Below, piece after piece: positions 12,097 to 24,870 of a DNA stretch of 64,000 bases (the first letter of the stretch is position 1; every line of letters begins with the position of its first letter). This DNA is from Blastomyces gilchristii SLH14081 (Eukaryota; Ascomycota; Eurotiomycetes; Onygenales; Ajellomycetaceae), in the NCBI RefSeq assembly GCF_000003855.2, contig NW_003101654.1, positions 434,704 through 498,703 on the forward strand, read 5' to 3'. A program made the position numbers and the translations under genes. The notes below the pieces were generated by a model. The model was not told where the DNA came from, made no database searches, and worked only from the letters and a program-made list of their open reading frames with translations.

Positions 12097-12408
12097 TGTG
12101 ATGAGCTGCGCCTGATCAATTATATAGACTATTTCATTACACTTCATAGATTTCACTGAAAGCTTCAATTCTCAGTCACTAATTCTTAATTAAAAAACTC
12201 ACAGAATTTCTATTCTTTCACTCTGAGGTTTCACTGTGTACATAGAATTTCTATTCTTTCACCTCAAAGCTTCATCATGTACATGTATAAATATTCACTT
12301 CAATTGCTGATTTATGCACTTTCTCTTCTTTTCTTCTTTAATGTTTTTCATTTTGTTATATAAGATCTATAAATATTATACTGATCTATTCAGTGTAGGC
12401 CTCTTACA
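12097..12408 (+). repeat. Gypsy B 5' LTR
   Basis: 312 bp, starting TGTGATGAGCTGCGCC and ending GGCCTCTTACA, matching 28793-29104 and the reverse complements of the gypsy A and D LTRs. The TATATAGAC near its start and the terminal GTAGGCCTCTTACA are conserved across the family. Confidence 0.92.
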
Positions 12409-12721
12409 ATTAGAAAATGTTCATTGTCTTCTTATTAGAAAGTGATTATTCATTGAGAAGATATTCAAACATGTAACAATGTGTAAGAAATAAGAGAAAT
12501 GAATAATCAGTTAAGTAGACACTGAGTCTCAATCAGTTGAGTGAATACTAAGTCTCTAGATAGAAGCTTGCTTGCCAGTTACTCTGGCTCTGTAACAAGA
12601 TCTCATAAGAGAATATCAGTGAAAGATCTGAGAGTTCTGACATCTTAGATGTATAAGATATTCATATGATTACACTTGTTCTGATTTCACAGATATCACA
12701 CATCTGATGAATGATATAGCT

Positions 12722-13890
12722 ATGTCTACTGATAATATAAGAGAACTCTTGAATGCGAGTATAGACACAGTACCACAGTGACTCTAAGCAATGTTGAAAT
12801 TACAATAACAGCAGATAGCTGATATGCATGCAACTCAATAATGTTAATATAAAGAAATTCAACAATTGTCTCAACAAGAAATCTCTACACAGACAATTTC
12901 AACACTGATAGAATGAAATATAGATATAATATAAATGCTGAAGAAATGCTTAGATACTTCTGTATATTTTAATACTTTCAATCTCACTCTCTACTTATCA
13001 TGAAGGTTAGAAATACTCATGAAACTAAGTATAGATGAGAATGTCATCAGTTTATTAACTAATTACAGTTAGTATGTCAATGACTGATTGAAGAATTGCA
13101 TAAGACAGAAGTTTCATTCATGAATAAAGGCATGTGAATCAGTGTTCTGTATATCTGATAATATTATTAAATATCTTAATATTCTGTTCTGAGACACTAT
13201 CATACAATAGAAGATTTAGATTGATTACAGAGTGTCTGACAGAGAAATACTTCTCTTACAATATTCATTCCTGATTTTGACACCAAGATTCTAGAAGCAG
13301 GTGATCAATCTTAAGAGAATTGAATAAAGATTAGCATGCTTAAGAACACACTAACTTTTGAACTTCTACAGACTCTTATAAGTGTAAATGAAGATCAAAC
13401 TTATAAAAGCTTCTGCATACAACTTCAGACATTGAATGATTATCTCACTAAGCTTAAGAGTATATAGAACAGTGATAGAAGATATTATATCTCAGTCACT
13501 CATACACCTGTGTCAAAGAATAACAATAATACAGATGTTATGAATTGAGTAGACTTAAATGTCTATATATAAACAAGAGTCTCTGCTATCTGAACAAGTG
13601 TCGGAGTTCTCAGAATCGCTTCTGAAGAAGTCACTGATCAATGTCAATATGAGATGTGCATTAACTGTAATCAATCAGAACATATCACTTTCAACTGCTA
13701 ATTAACCTATGTATCTTCTCACTCAAAAGATGAATCAGTGCCTGTCTGTGTTAATCACATTATGTTAGAGAAAGATTTGAAAGATAACTATGAGAACAGC
13801 TCAGTGAAACAGAGAAAAGATTAGCTTCTGTTCAAATTCACAAGCAGAAGCTTGAAGAGATTGAATAATAATAATTTAAAGACAAAATAA
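12722..13890 (+). pseudogene. Gypsy B gag
   Basis: Capsid-nucleocapsid protein. The ATG at 12722 corresponds to the gypsy A start. The CCHC zinc knuckle is intact here: CINCNQSEHITFNC at 13656-13698, spacing C-x2-C-x4-H-x4-C, which binds element RNA. The gag frame runs to a TAA at about 13888-13890, while the protease frame (-1 relative to gag) is already open upstream. Contains stops and probably a small indel, since start and stop are not in phase. Confidence 0.82.
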
Positions 13891-14913
13891 CAATGAATGC
13901 AATTCTTGTATCTACTGTAATAGATAATATATATAATATGAAAGCCATGATAGACAGCAGTCTATACTATTATACAATGATTAAATCTTCAGTTATAAGA
14001 TTTTATAATCTTCAGTGTATTCTCTTATCAAAATCCTGACTTCTCACAGAATTTAATAATTTAAAATACATTCACACTCATCACATGATGAAACTGAACA
14101 TAGATGTTGAAGAACATCAACATAAAGATGCTTATATATATAAAGTTAATAATCTTGACTATAATCTTATGCTAGAACTTGTCTGACTATCTGAACAAGA
14201 CATTTTCTTAAATACTTAAAATAGAAGCTTAATATTTTCTAACAATGATAGGATTCATAAAGATAATATTTACAAGACTATGAATCTTATACAGATCTCT
14301 GTCAATGCTTATAAAATACTCTGAAAAAGAAGTCATTGATAAGACTGCTGACAAAGTTACTAATAGTAAAATTATGTAATAATCTATTCTATCAGTCTGA
14401 TTAATATTAAGAAAGCTCTAAAGAAGTTATTCTGTACTATAATAACACATTCTCATACAAAACTTTCTTAATAATATCATGAATATCTAGATATCTTCTG
14501 ACAAGATAATAAGGTTACAAATCTACCTCTCTTACAAGGTTCAGAAGTGAATCACAGTATTAAGATAAAAAAGAAGAATGATAAGAACTCTGAATCATCA
14601 TGAAGCTTTCTTTATAACATGTTCTAAGATGAACTTCTTCTTCTTCAAAAGACACTCAATGATCTGTTGAATAAAGAATTCATATATATTAGTAACTTCT
14701 CTGTCACAGCTTCTATTCTCTTTGCAAAGAAATCAGATAGAGAACTCTAATTCTGTGTGAACTATTGAGAACTGAATAGATTAATAAAGAAAGACTGTTA
14801 TTCTTTATCTCTTATCAATAAAACTCTAGCTTGCATTGAGTAAGCTCAATAATTTACAAAGCTAGATATCATCACTGTGTTTCATAAGATCTGTATTATC
14901 AAAGAAGATGAGT

Positions 14914-16182
14914 ATCCCCGGCAGAAAAATACAAAAAGATACCTCGGCGATAATATCAAGCACATAACCAACGGCCGCTTCTGAAGTGCAACCTCCACGG
15001 TCTGTCTTCAGTGTATCTAGACATCAACGCCAAGTCTCACCCTCGTACCACCCCTCTCAATCTGGCCCATCCCCGACAGAAAAGTACAAAAAGATACCTC
15101 AGCAACTGTACTCGATACATAATCGGCAGACACGACAACTATAAAATCAGTATACCCCAAGGTCTGACTGAGCCTTTGATCCCTGCACAGTGAGATATAT
15201 TAAATCTAGTTTTAATACCTCAATATTCAATAGATTCTGCAAGGGATTGAGAACAGCAACACTAGGTTTCTATTGAATTTGAGAATTAACTCTATATTGA
15301 TATAATCATTGACAAAGTCTTCTATTTTGAGATATAAATAACCAGTTCCTCTACATCCTGCTGGCAATATTTACATTATCATATAGAAACAGACTTATAT
15401 TCTCTATAATATCAAGACTCTGAAGAGGGAAAGTCTTGATAGAGAGTATACAGTAGTGCATATCTTAGCAGTTTCTATCTCATTCTTCTGCAGCAGTTAA
15501 TGCAAAAAAAAAAAAAAAAAAAGATTTTAGAAATAGTTTTTTACTTCTCTTGAAAAAGTAAGGTGTTTTTCTCTGGGTTTTACACAATATTCTTACAAAG
15601 AATTAAAAACAGAGTTATTTTCTGTCATAATTTCATATTCTTTTAAGTAAGAATTACTTTTTCAGTGACTGAAGAGCTTTCATTAATACTTAATTCTTTT
15701 TTACACTCTTTATTAAGTGATTTGAGTTGCACACTTGTTGTGTGAGAAGAATTGGATAATTTAGAATAAAATTGAATAGTTTTAATCAATTTCTCTGTAA
15801 AAAATTGATTTATTTTTTATCAGTTTTTCTCTCAAAAACTGTCATATCATCTGATTTATTATCAATTGATATCATACTTTTCCTCACTGTATCTCAAGAA
15901 AGAGATTGTAAAGATTTTATTGATTTATCTTAAAAATCAATTTTAGTTTATTAGATTCTCTTCATAAATCTAAACTAGTTACTGAACTAGTGTGAAAAAA
16001 ATCAGGTGTTTTATACACAAAAGTCTGTTATTCTTCTTTTGAAATAGTCTGACCAACTTTTCAATTGAAAACAGACTTGGAAACCTCTTAATTGAAACAG
16101 TCTGACCAACTTTTCAATTCAAAAGAGTTTAATAAATATCTCAATTGAATTAGTCTTACCAACTTTTCATTGAGTAAGAACA
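14914..16182 (+). promoter_or_regulatory. LINE copy 2 5' UTR with partial monomer repeat
   Basis: A unit beginning near CCCCGGCAGAAAAATACAAA recurs about 155 bp later (CCCCGACAGAAAAGTACAAA at about 15071), and copy 4 carries the same unit at 163-bp spacing. Tandem 5' UTR units often carry the internal promoter in LINEs; that role here is an inference. The first 280 bases are clearly less decayed than the rest (CACCCTCGTACCACCCC survives). Further down is a poly(A) run at about 15507-15525, then repeated AGTCTGACCAACTTTTCA motifs at 16045-16170 (three or four copies about 55 bp apart). Confidence 0.7.
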
Positions 16183-17750
16183 ATGAGTTTGAAAGTACAC
16201 TCAGTTGATGTGAAAAAGAATGCTTTCTCAAATGCTATTTCTGAGATTGAAATTCTGAAGAGAAGAAAGAAAGAAGAAATAGAGAAACAACAAGTTCTTG
16301 AAATACAGGAACTTGAAAAAGCAAGTAAAATTCTTGAAAAGCAGTGTCTGAGTGAGATGAATGAAGAAGTTCTGTTAATTCTTCATACTCAGGCTAGACA
16401 ACTACAGAAAGTGATCAAGTTCAAACTTGGAATTTCAAACACAGTTCAAAAAACTTTGAAAATTTCTAATACAATCACTGACTCTTCAGTTTACTCTTCT
16501 TTCTTTTCTACTTCTTCTTCTTCTTCTTCTTTAAATCAGAAGAAAACATATGCTCAAGCAGCTGAATCTGCTGTCTCTAAACCTGCTGTCTCTAAATCTG
16601 CTATCTCAAAATCTGCTCAAAATTCTGAGAAAACTGAGAAGAATACTGCTCATACTTCTAGTGATAGAAGAGTGAAGAAAAAAATGCAAAAAGAGAAAAA
16701 TCTTCAAATCTCCAGAAATAGAAGACTTATTTTCAAAGTCTCAAATCAGGACATATTGCAGAGAAATAAGCTAAACTCAAACCTCATTTTCAGAATTAGA
16801 AATGAAATCAATCAGCAGTTTTTTCTCAGTTAATAACTGATATTGAAGTTCAAAAACCAGTTATAGCTTCAATTGAGTCATTCTTCTTTAGAAACTCTAT
16901 CATTCTCACTACAATGCCTGAATTCAGTGCAGAATTCCTTATTCAGAATGAGAATCTCTGAAAATCAGCAGTAGAATCTTTGTTAAACATAATAATTCTA
17001 TCTGAGAGAGATGAAAAGTGAGACAAATTCATTCTTTATAATATTTCAGTTGAAATTTTTGACTGTGAAGAAGAAATGCTACTTTTCAAAAATGAGTTAG
17101 AAGAATATAACTTCATTCAACTGAGAAAAGAGCCTGTATGACTAAATTCAATTGCATTCAGATAAAACAGAAGAAATGCCTCTGTTCTAGTATATACAAA
17201 GACACTTGAACAGTCAAAGATCTCTGAAGTAAGAGTAGCAGATTTGAAAATAAGAGTTCATGAATACAAAGACTCAAGAATGAATCTCAAAGCTCAAACA
17301 CAGTGTTCAAACTGTCAAAGATATGAATACTTTACAATCTTCTATTTCAGAGACTCAAAATGTGCATTCTATATCAGAGATCACAAAACTAGTGAGCATA
17401 AATGTGAAACATACTCAAAAAGAGATAGAGTATGTCAACACACTCTGCTTAAATGCTCTAATTGCAAAGAAAAACATGCATCTAGCTCAAAAGAATGTAT
17501 GTTTGCTCCAAGAACTCAAAAGAACTGAAGAAAAGATGAAGCTCAAAGTAAATCTAGAACTGAAGAGAATAGTCAAGTCAGTAAACTCACAACTGCAAGC
17601 TCAAAAAGAAGAAACTCTCAACTATCTAAATCTTCAAACTTCAATTCTCCAGCTAAATGTAAACAGAATTTGAATCCTCAAACTTCTGTTAAGATTAGAG
17701 AATTGAGAAATGACTCTGGTGATAAACTAGATATAATGTAAGCAGTTGAG
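16183..17750 (+). pseudogene. LINE ORF1, frameshifted
   Basis: Gag-like RNA-binding protein of the LINE. The N-terminal 216 codons are open (16183-16833): MSLKVHSV, then a charged predicted coiled coil (SEIEILKRRKKEEIEK, about residues 20-55), a Ser-rich stretch and a basic region. The frame breaks near 16818 because copy 2 has TTTTTTCTCAG where copy 4 has TTCTTTTCTCAG, a one-base deletion. The other frame continues with PEFSAEF, then the Cys-rich knuckles at about 17300-17510 (CSNCQRY, LKCSNCKEKHASSSKEC). The first part is the best-preserved ORF1 in the window. Confidence 0.87.
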
Positions 17751-18387
17751 ATTCCTACTTTTCAGAACAGTTATAATCTACTATCTGATGATAGTGATTA
17801 GATTCTACTCTACTCTCTTTTAGTATGAATATACAACAAAAACAACAAAAAAAGTTTAAAAACTCTTCAAAAATCACATTTATTTAAAACAATGTGAATA
17901 GAAACTCAAATTGCATTTATTCTTGTCTTCAAATTGTATTTGAATAAAAAGTTGATTTTATACTGCTTCAGGAGCTGAATTTTGATGCTGAGTAAAAATA
18001 TATCATTTCTCATTCAAGCTACTACTGCTTTTTATCTCAAAAGTCTGAGATAAAGTCAAGAGTAGTAATCTATGAAAGAAAGAGATCAAGATATCAATTT
18101 AATCTAAGATTTGATATCATGTCTGACTCTGATATTCTGGTGAGTGATATTATAGATAAAGAGAATGAGTTTGACACTATACAGCTCATAAATATCTATA
18201 ATGAAAAGTCATTGAAGAAAAATAATAATATCTGAACAATTAATAGAGAATTTCTGAACATAACTTTATCAAGAAACTCTATAATTGTAGAAGATTTCAA
18301 TGCATATCATCTCTGATGAAATTCAGAATGCAATAGAGCAGTAAGAGCTAATAACCTGATTGAATAAACCTTTGAGCATTGCCCCGG

Positions 18388-18398
18388 TGGCCGAATGG
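18388..18398 (+). promoter_or_regulatory. SINE copy 1 RNA polymerase III A box
   Basis: TGGCCGAATGG closely fits the tRNA A-box consensus TGGCnnAGTGG. It lies 50 bases before the B box, a normal spacing for an internal type 2 promoter. Confidence 0.75.
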
Positions 18399-18447
18399 TT
18401 AATGCGGCCACCCGGTAGCACCTTGGCGTGGGAAACCAAGGCGCGTG

Positions 18448-18458
18448 GGTTCGAAACC
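18448..18458 (+). promoter_or_regulatory. SINE copy 1 RNA polymerase III B box
   Basis: GGTTCGAAACC is a perfect match to the B-box consensus GGTTCGANNCC, within a T-arm stem GTGGG/CCCGC. Confidence 0.85.
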
Positions 18459-21400
18459 CGCAGGGGATACATTAAATCCGGAACTCAAGCACCTCAGGTT
18501 TCTAATAAATACAGAGGTGTACAAATCGCTCCAATGAATCGCTCTATGTTCCTGGGCTGGGAAGTTATTATCGCATGTATCTAATTGTCCCTCCTTTGTA
18601 TTTTCCTATGTTCTTGTTATCTTGGCGTGGTCTCAACACCTGTATTTCCTCCTGTATAACCAACACTTGACCTGTATTTAACATCACGCAAGGACTCATC
18701 ATAAGCTCCGCTTGCATATGAGTATAATGGAAGAATAATAATAATAATAATAATAACCTTTGAGCATTCAATAGATTTAGTTAACAAGTCTGATCAACAA
18801 ACATTCTTTAGAAAAGACATGAAACAGAAATCTATTATAGATCTAATCTTCATATCACAAAATCTAATGAAAAAAAGACTTGTAAACTGGTTTATTGATT
18901 CAAATGAGACATCTGAATCAGGTCATGAGATTATTCAATTTGATATTGAACTGAGTGAGAAATAAATAAGTGAAAATCCTCTTCTCTCTAATCAGTTTAA
19001 CTTTGAAAAAGCTGACTAAAAGACAGTTGAAGAAAGTATAAAACTGTTAAAATCTGAAAGACAGAGTGAGCTGTATTGAAACCCTGGTCAAGATATCTTA
19101 AATGAAATACTTAAGAATAGAGTGAAGCTCATTACATCTATTATTCTAGCAAGTGTTAAAGATAATATTTCAAAGAGAAAGTCTTCTGAGTATTCAAATT
19201 CTTGATGAAATGAGAATATCATATCTAAAAGAAAACAATTGACTACTGCTAGAAGAGATTAAAAGAATCATATAATTTCTGATAAAGAGTTTAAAGCTGT
19301 CAGAAATGAATATTTTTCAGATATTAAAAAAGCTAAAACAGACTGCTGAAATAAATTTCTTGAAGAAGTATAAGAAAAAGAAGTTTTTAAAGCTTTTAAC
19401 TATACAAAAACAAGAAGTGTAGCAAAACTTTCAATCTTAGAATATAAGTTTCAGAATGAATCATATACAGCAAACTCTTTTGAGAAAAAATATCAAGCTT
19501 TTATAAGAACTCTCTTTCAAAACTCATCAGATTCAGATTCAGAGGAAGAAAATATATCATATCTCAACTATATTGATGAAAATGACTGAAAATGATATGA
19601 TCTTACTCAAGATAAACTAGAGTCAGCTATCTTCTCAAGTTCAGTTAAGACTGCTGCAGGGCCTGATTCAATTAATCACTTGATTATTTAAAATACATAC
19701 TTCTACTTAAAGAATGAATATTTTAAGCTCTTTTTCAATCTCTTGAAAAATGAATATTATTCTGAATGCTGAAGAGAAGTCACTGAAGTGATTCTTACAA
19801 AATCTAATAGAAAAACTTCAATTCCTAAGTCATATAGAGTAATATCTCTATTAAACTGTCTAGAAAAGGTTTTAGAAAAGATAATAGCTACTCAACTATC
19901 TTTTATAAGCTTTATAAGTGATTCTATTTTATTCAGTGAATAAATGAGAGATAGAAAACAGTGTTCTGAAATTAACACTATTCTCTCAGTTATTCATGAT
20001 ATTCAAATGGCAAAGCATGATAGTCTGGTCTCAACTGTAGTTTTTATTGATATAAAAGAAGCATTTGATCATGTTTCAAAGTCAAAGTTAATTCAGACAT
20101 TGAAGATATTAAAACTGTCACTTTCTCTAATAAAATAAGTTAACTGTTTATATTTAAAAGAATTATACACTCTTCTTGTTTGATGGAATGAAATAAGATA
20201 AGACTGAGATAAAATAGAAGTATTGCAGAAATCGTCAATCTCATTCATTTTATTTACAATATACACTGTATGCCTATTCAAAAATAGAAATATAAGAATA
20301 GTGCAATCTTCAAGTTATGTAGATGATATTGATCTAGTCTACAGCTCAAAAACTATCAAAGAGAATTTAAAAGTAATTGAAGAAGCTGCAAAGAAAATCT
20401 TTGTTAGAGCAGATATCAATCAAATTTAATTTAATATGAATAAAACTGAGTTAATTTATTTCTTTCTCAGATTCAATGAGAAAGAACTATCTCTAACTCT
20501 TTTCAATAGAGAGATTAAACTCAGTGTAAATATCAAATGATTAGAAGTATGATTAAACTCTAAGTTGAATTTTAAATATCACATTCAATAAAGAACTGTC
20601 AAGGCAGAAAGACTATTGAACAACATAATCAGACTATCAAATACAGAGAGAGGTCTATTCTTCCAGACTATGAGACAGTTATATATAGCCTGTATTACAT
20701 CACTAGCTGATTATAAAGTTCAGATTTGATAAAATAATCAAGAGAATTTCACTGAACTCTTTCAAAGTCTGCAAAACAGAGTCTTGAGAAGAATTCTGAG
20801 AGTATTCAAATCATCTTCTATTAAACTAATGAAAATTGAAGCTTTAATTCCTTCTCCTGCTATTAGATTTGAAAAGGCCTGTATAAACTATGCTCTGAGA
20901 GTTGTAAAGATGAGCTTAAATCATATAATCAGAGAAAGAGTCTCTTCTTCATTTTCATCAATTAACTCTGGAAATAAACTGGATTGAAATAGATTTCTTG
21001 ATTGAAATGAAAATAATTCTTCAAAGAAAATGCCTTCTCAACTGTACAGACTATACTCTCTGATTAAAAATCAATTTTCTTCTTTAAATGTTGAAAAAGT
21101 TGATCATGAGAAGTTATCTCTCTGAAGAGAAAAGCTTGAATCTCTTATAAACTTACAAATAAGTGAACTATCAAAAGAGAAAGAATATGAACAGTATTTG
21201 AAGAGAATTTCTACAATCAATATGAAAGACTCTATTCTGATTTATTCAGATGACTTAAAAAATGAGAATTTGAATAGATTAAACACAGACATTGCTTATA
21301 CTGAAGATAATATCAATTTTATCTCAGATCTCTGAAATCTAGACTGTGAATCTGAAGTCTTTGATACTGAACTATTTGTAATAGTGAAAGCTTTCAAACT

Positions 21401-23595
21401 CATTGAAATAAAATCTTATAAAAGAGAAAATTGTTTGAAAGAGGCATGAATATTCTCTGATAGTCAAGATGCTTTAAAAAGACTTAGAAATAGTCAGATT
21501 CATAATAATCAAATGAATCTTGAACTGATCTTAAACTCTGTTTTGAAAATTCAAAAGAGAAGAATATCAAGGCTGATAATTCATCTGCACTGAGTTCCTG
21601 CTTATATGAATATTCATAACAATGTATTGACTGATTCAGCTGTAAAAAAGAGTGCAGAATTAAGCAGATCTATTCAAAAAATTATGTCCTGGTCTTTTAT
21701 AAAGAGAAAAATAAAAGAATCTTGTTTAGATAAGTAGAATGAAAGCTGGCAGAAATAAAAGAAGAGTATACATTATTCAAGATTTGAAACAAAACCCAAG
21801 TGAAAATCTTGTTCAATTAAATGTAAAAAGAAAATATTCTCATCTATAATACAGCTGAAACTAGGACATAACTATTTCAAATCTTATATACAAAGATTTG
21901 ATGATAGATTTGACTCAATAGAATGCTCATTCTGCAATACAAATGAGAATCCTGAGTATATTGTAATGCAATGTGCATTATACAATAGTCTCAGAGTCAG
22001 ATTGAAAGAGAAGTATGATCTAAATCAATTAAATATGAGATTCTTATTCTCAACTGAGACAGGAATTAAATACTTAATAGACTTTCTATCAGAAACTCAA
22101 GCAGCTACAAGAAAATGACTAAATTCAGAATTATCTGAATATGAAGAGGAGGAAATCAACCAGATATAGTCTGTTAAAACAGCTATATACTATCTTTTAA
22201 TAATTTGTTTTGTTACAGTCTTTCTTTACTTTATCTTTTCCTTTCAATTCCTTTCTATCTATCTATTTAATGTGTCTATCTTTAAGACTGTGTTCTCTTT
22301 TCCTTTGTCATGATATTGTCAAATGATTTCAAAGTATCAGAAGATGTTAAAACACTGCAATTTGTAAATGGTTTTTGTATTCTGGGCTGGAATTTTCTGA
22401 TGTTGCATATCTGAAATTGATGAATGTATAATAGTTAACTTTACAGATATAGGAAAAACTCTGAGAACTAAAAGTTCTCAGGTAGATGTCATAGTCTCTG
22501 ACTGCATACATCTATAATTGAAGAATAATAATAATAATAATAAAGAAGATGAGTGACTTACAGCATTTTGAACATGATATAATCTCTTTGAATAAATAGT
22601 CACATCTTTCAGACTGACTAATACTTTCAGTACATTTCAGAAGTATATTAACTGAGCACTCTGAGACTTTCTTAATGTATTTGTATCTGTGTATCTTGAT
22701 AACATTCTCATCTTCACTGATGAGTTCAGAAGAATATCAAGAACATATGTGAAGAGTATTATACTAACTATGAGAAGTAGAACTACTGATAGACATAGAC
22801 AAGTATAATTTTAAAGTTCAAAGTATAAAATATCTAGACTTTATCATAGAAGCTAGTAAGAAGATTTGAATGAATTCTGAGAAGGTCTCTGCTATTCTTG
22901 AATGAGATGTCTCATACACTGTGAAAGATGTATAAAGCTGAACTAGATTCAATGAGAAAGAACTATGCCTAACTCTTTTAAATAGATAGATCAAACCCAG
23001 TTTGAATTTTAAATGATTAGAAGTATGATTAAACCTCAAGTTGAATTTTAAATATCATATTCAACAAAGAACTATTAAGGCAGAAAGACTATTAAATAGC
23101 ATAATCAGACTATTAAATACAGAGAGATATCTATTCTTCCAGGCTATGAGACAGTTATATATAGCCTGTATCACCTCAGTAGCTGATTATAAAGTTCAAG
23201 TTTAATGAAATAATCAAGGGAATTTCACTGAACTCTTTCAAAGTCTGCAAAACAGAGCTTTGAAAACAATTCTGAAAGCATTCAAATCATCTTCTATTAA
23301 AGCAATTGAAATTGAAGCTTCAATTTCTTCTCCTGCTATTAGATTTGAAAAGATCTGTATAAACTATGCTCTGAGAGTTATAAAGATAAGCTTAAATCAT
23401 ATAATCAGAGAAAGAGTCTCTTCTTCATTTTCATCAATTAACTCTGAAAATGAACTGAATTGAAATAGATTTCTTGATTGAAATGAAAATAATTCTTCAA
23501 AGAAAATGCTCTCTCAACTATACAGACTATACTCACTGATTATAAAAATCAATTTTCTTCATTAAATGTTGAAAAAGTTGATCATGAGAAGATAT

Positions 23596-23971
23596 TATTA
23601 TTATTATTATTATTATTCTTTCATTATACTCATATACAAGCGGAGCTTATGATAAGTCCTTGTGTGATGTTAAATACAGGTTAAGTGTTAATTATACAGG
23701 AGGAAATACAGGTGTTGAGACCACGCCAAGATAACAAGAACATAGGAAAATACAAATGATTGACAATTAGATACATGCGATAATAACTTTCCAGCCCAGG
23801 AACATAGAGCAATTCAGTGGAGCGAGTTGTACACCTCTGTATTTATTAGAAACCTGAGGTGCTTGAGTTCCGGATTTAATGTATCCCCTGCGGGTTTCGA
23901 ACCCACGCGCCTTGATTTCCCACGTCAAGGTGCTACTGGGTGGCCGCATTAACCATTCAGTCACTGAGGCA
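23596..23971 (-). mobile_element. tRNA-derived SINE, copy 2
   Basis: Reverse-oriented copy of the SINE at 18381, with target duplication ATGAGAAGATAT (23584-23595 and 23972-23983) in LINE copy 3. Its 3' end is the (ATT)n run at 23596-23618. The B box is perfect (23893-23903), but the A box is decayed (CCATTCAGTCA at 23953-23963, where copy 1 implies CCATTCGGCCA). Against copy 1, GCCCCGGTGGCCG has become GCCTCAGTGACTG, which shows directly that CC, GG and CG are the mutated contexts. The minus-strand open frame here is a shadow. Confidence 0.9.
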
Positions 23972-24870
23972 ATGAGAAGATATCTCTCTGAAGAGAAAAG
24001 CTTGAATCTCTTATAAACTTGCAAATAAGTGAACTATTTAAAGAGAGAGAATATGAATAGCATTTGAAGAGAATTTCTATAATTAATATAAAAGACTCTA
24101 TTCTGATTTATTCAGACAGCTTAAAAAATAAGAGTTTAAATAGATTAGGCACAGACATTGCTTATACTGAAGATGATATCAATTTTATCTCAGATTTCTG
24201 AAATTTAGACTGTGAATCTGAAATTTAGACTGTGAATCTGAAGTCTTTGATGCTGAACTATTTATAATAGTGAAAGCTTTCAAACTCATTAAAATAAAAT
24301 CTTATAAAAGAGGAAATAGTTTGAAAGAGATATGAATATTCCCTGATAGTCAAGCTGCTTTAACAAGACTTAGAAATAGTCAGATTCATAACAATCAAAT
24401 GAATCTTGAACTGATTTTAAACTCTGTTTTCAAAATTCAAAAGAGAAGAATATCAAAACTGATAATTTATCTGTACTAAGTTTCTACTTATATAAAGATT
24501 CATGGCAATGAATTGACTGATTCAGCTGCAAAAAAGAGTTCAGAATTAAACAAATCTATTCAAAAAATAGTGTCCTGGGCTTTTATAAAGAGAAAGATAA
24601 AAGAATCTTGTTTAGATAAGTGAAATGAAAACTGGCAGAAACAAAAGAAGAGTATACATTATTCAAGATTTGAAACAAAACTCAAGTGAAAATCTTATTC
24701 AATTAAATATAAAAAGAAAATATTATCATCTATAATTCAGCTGAAACTAGAACATGAATATTTTAAATCTTATATACAAAGATTTGATGATAGATTTGAT
24801 TCAATAGAATGCTTATTCTGCAATGTAAATGAAAATTCTGAGTAAATTGTAATATACTGTGTATTATACA

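Larger units (their letters stand above)
18381..18754 (+). mobile_element. tRNA-derived SINE, copy 1
   Basis: 374 bp inserted in LINE copy 2 with a perfect 14-bp target duplication, AACCTTTGAGCATT (18367-18380 and 18755-18768). The head resembles a class II tRNA (Ser/Leu-like): A box TGGCCGAATGG, D-arm partner GCGGCC, and B box GGTTCGAAACC. The acceptor stem is no longer complementary, so this is not a tRNA gene. A non-tRNA body of about 270 bp follows, then GAAGAATAATAAT, the same 3' junction as the LINE. Nearly undecayed: CCCC, GGCC and CG runs are intact, unlike the surrounding LINE. The 74-codon open frame over its head is not a gene. Confidence 0.9.
17825..22169 (+). pseudogene. LINE ORF2, interrupted by a SINE
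   Basis: Starts at the ATG of MNIQQKQQKKFK. The endonuclease contains VDFILLQELNFD and EDFN (18290-18301). SINE copy 1 with its 14-bp duplication sits just after the endonuclease at 18367-18768. The RT palm keeps YVDD intact at 20316-20327, with upstream VVFIDIKEAFDHVS (about 20035-20080) holding the first palm Asp. RNase H shows YSDD, then SDSQDALKRL, then H-stop-VPAY near 21588 (TGA for Trp). The C-terminal CSFCN motif is at 21924-21974. Many stops. Without the SINE it is about 1,319 codons, equal to copy 1. Confidence 0.9.
14914..22541 (+). mobile_element. Tad-like LINE, copy 2, full length
   Basis: Bounded by a perfect 13-bp target duplication, AAAGAAGATGAGT (14901-14913 and 22542-22554), inside the RT of gypsy B. 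It is 7,628 bp, or 7,240 bp once SINE copy 1 and its duplication (388 bp) are removed. Structure: 5' UTR with a tandem repeat unit (14914-16182), ORF1 (from 16183), ORF2 (17825-22169), 3' UTR and AAT tail. Together with copy 4 it defines the family; ORF1 and ORF2 are homologous to Tad1-type fungal LINEs. Confidence 0.95.

Noticed and set aside
18381..18475. Apparent tRNA gene (A and B boxes)
   Set aside because: The acceptor stem strands do not pair, and the segment continues into a SINE body with an AAT tail and target duplication, so it is the head of a SINE.
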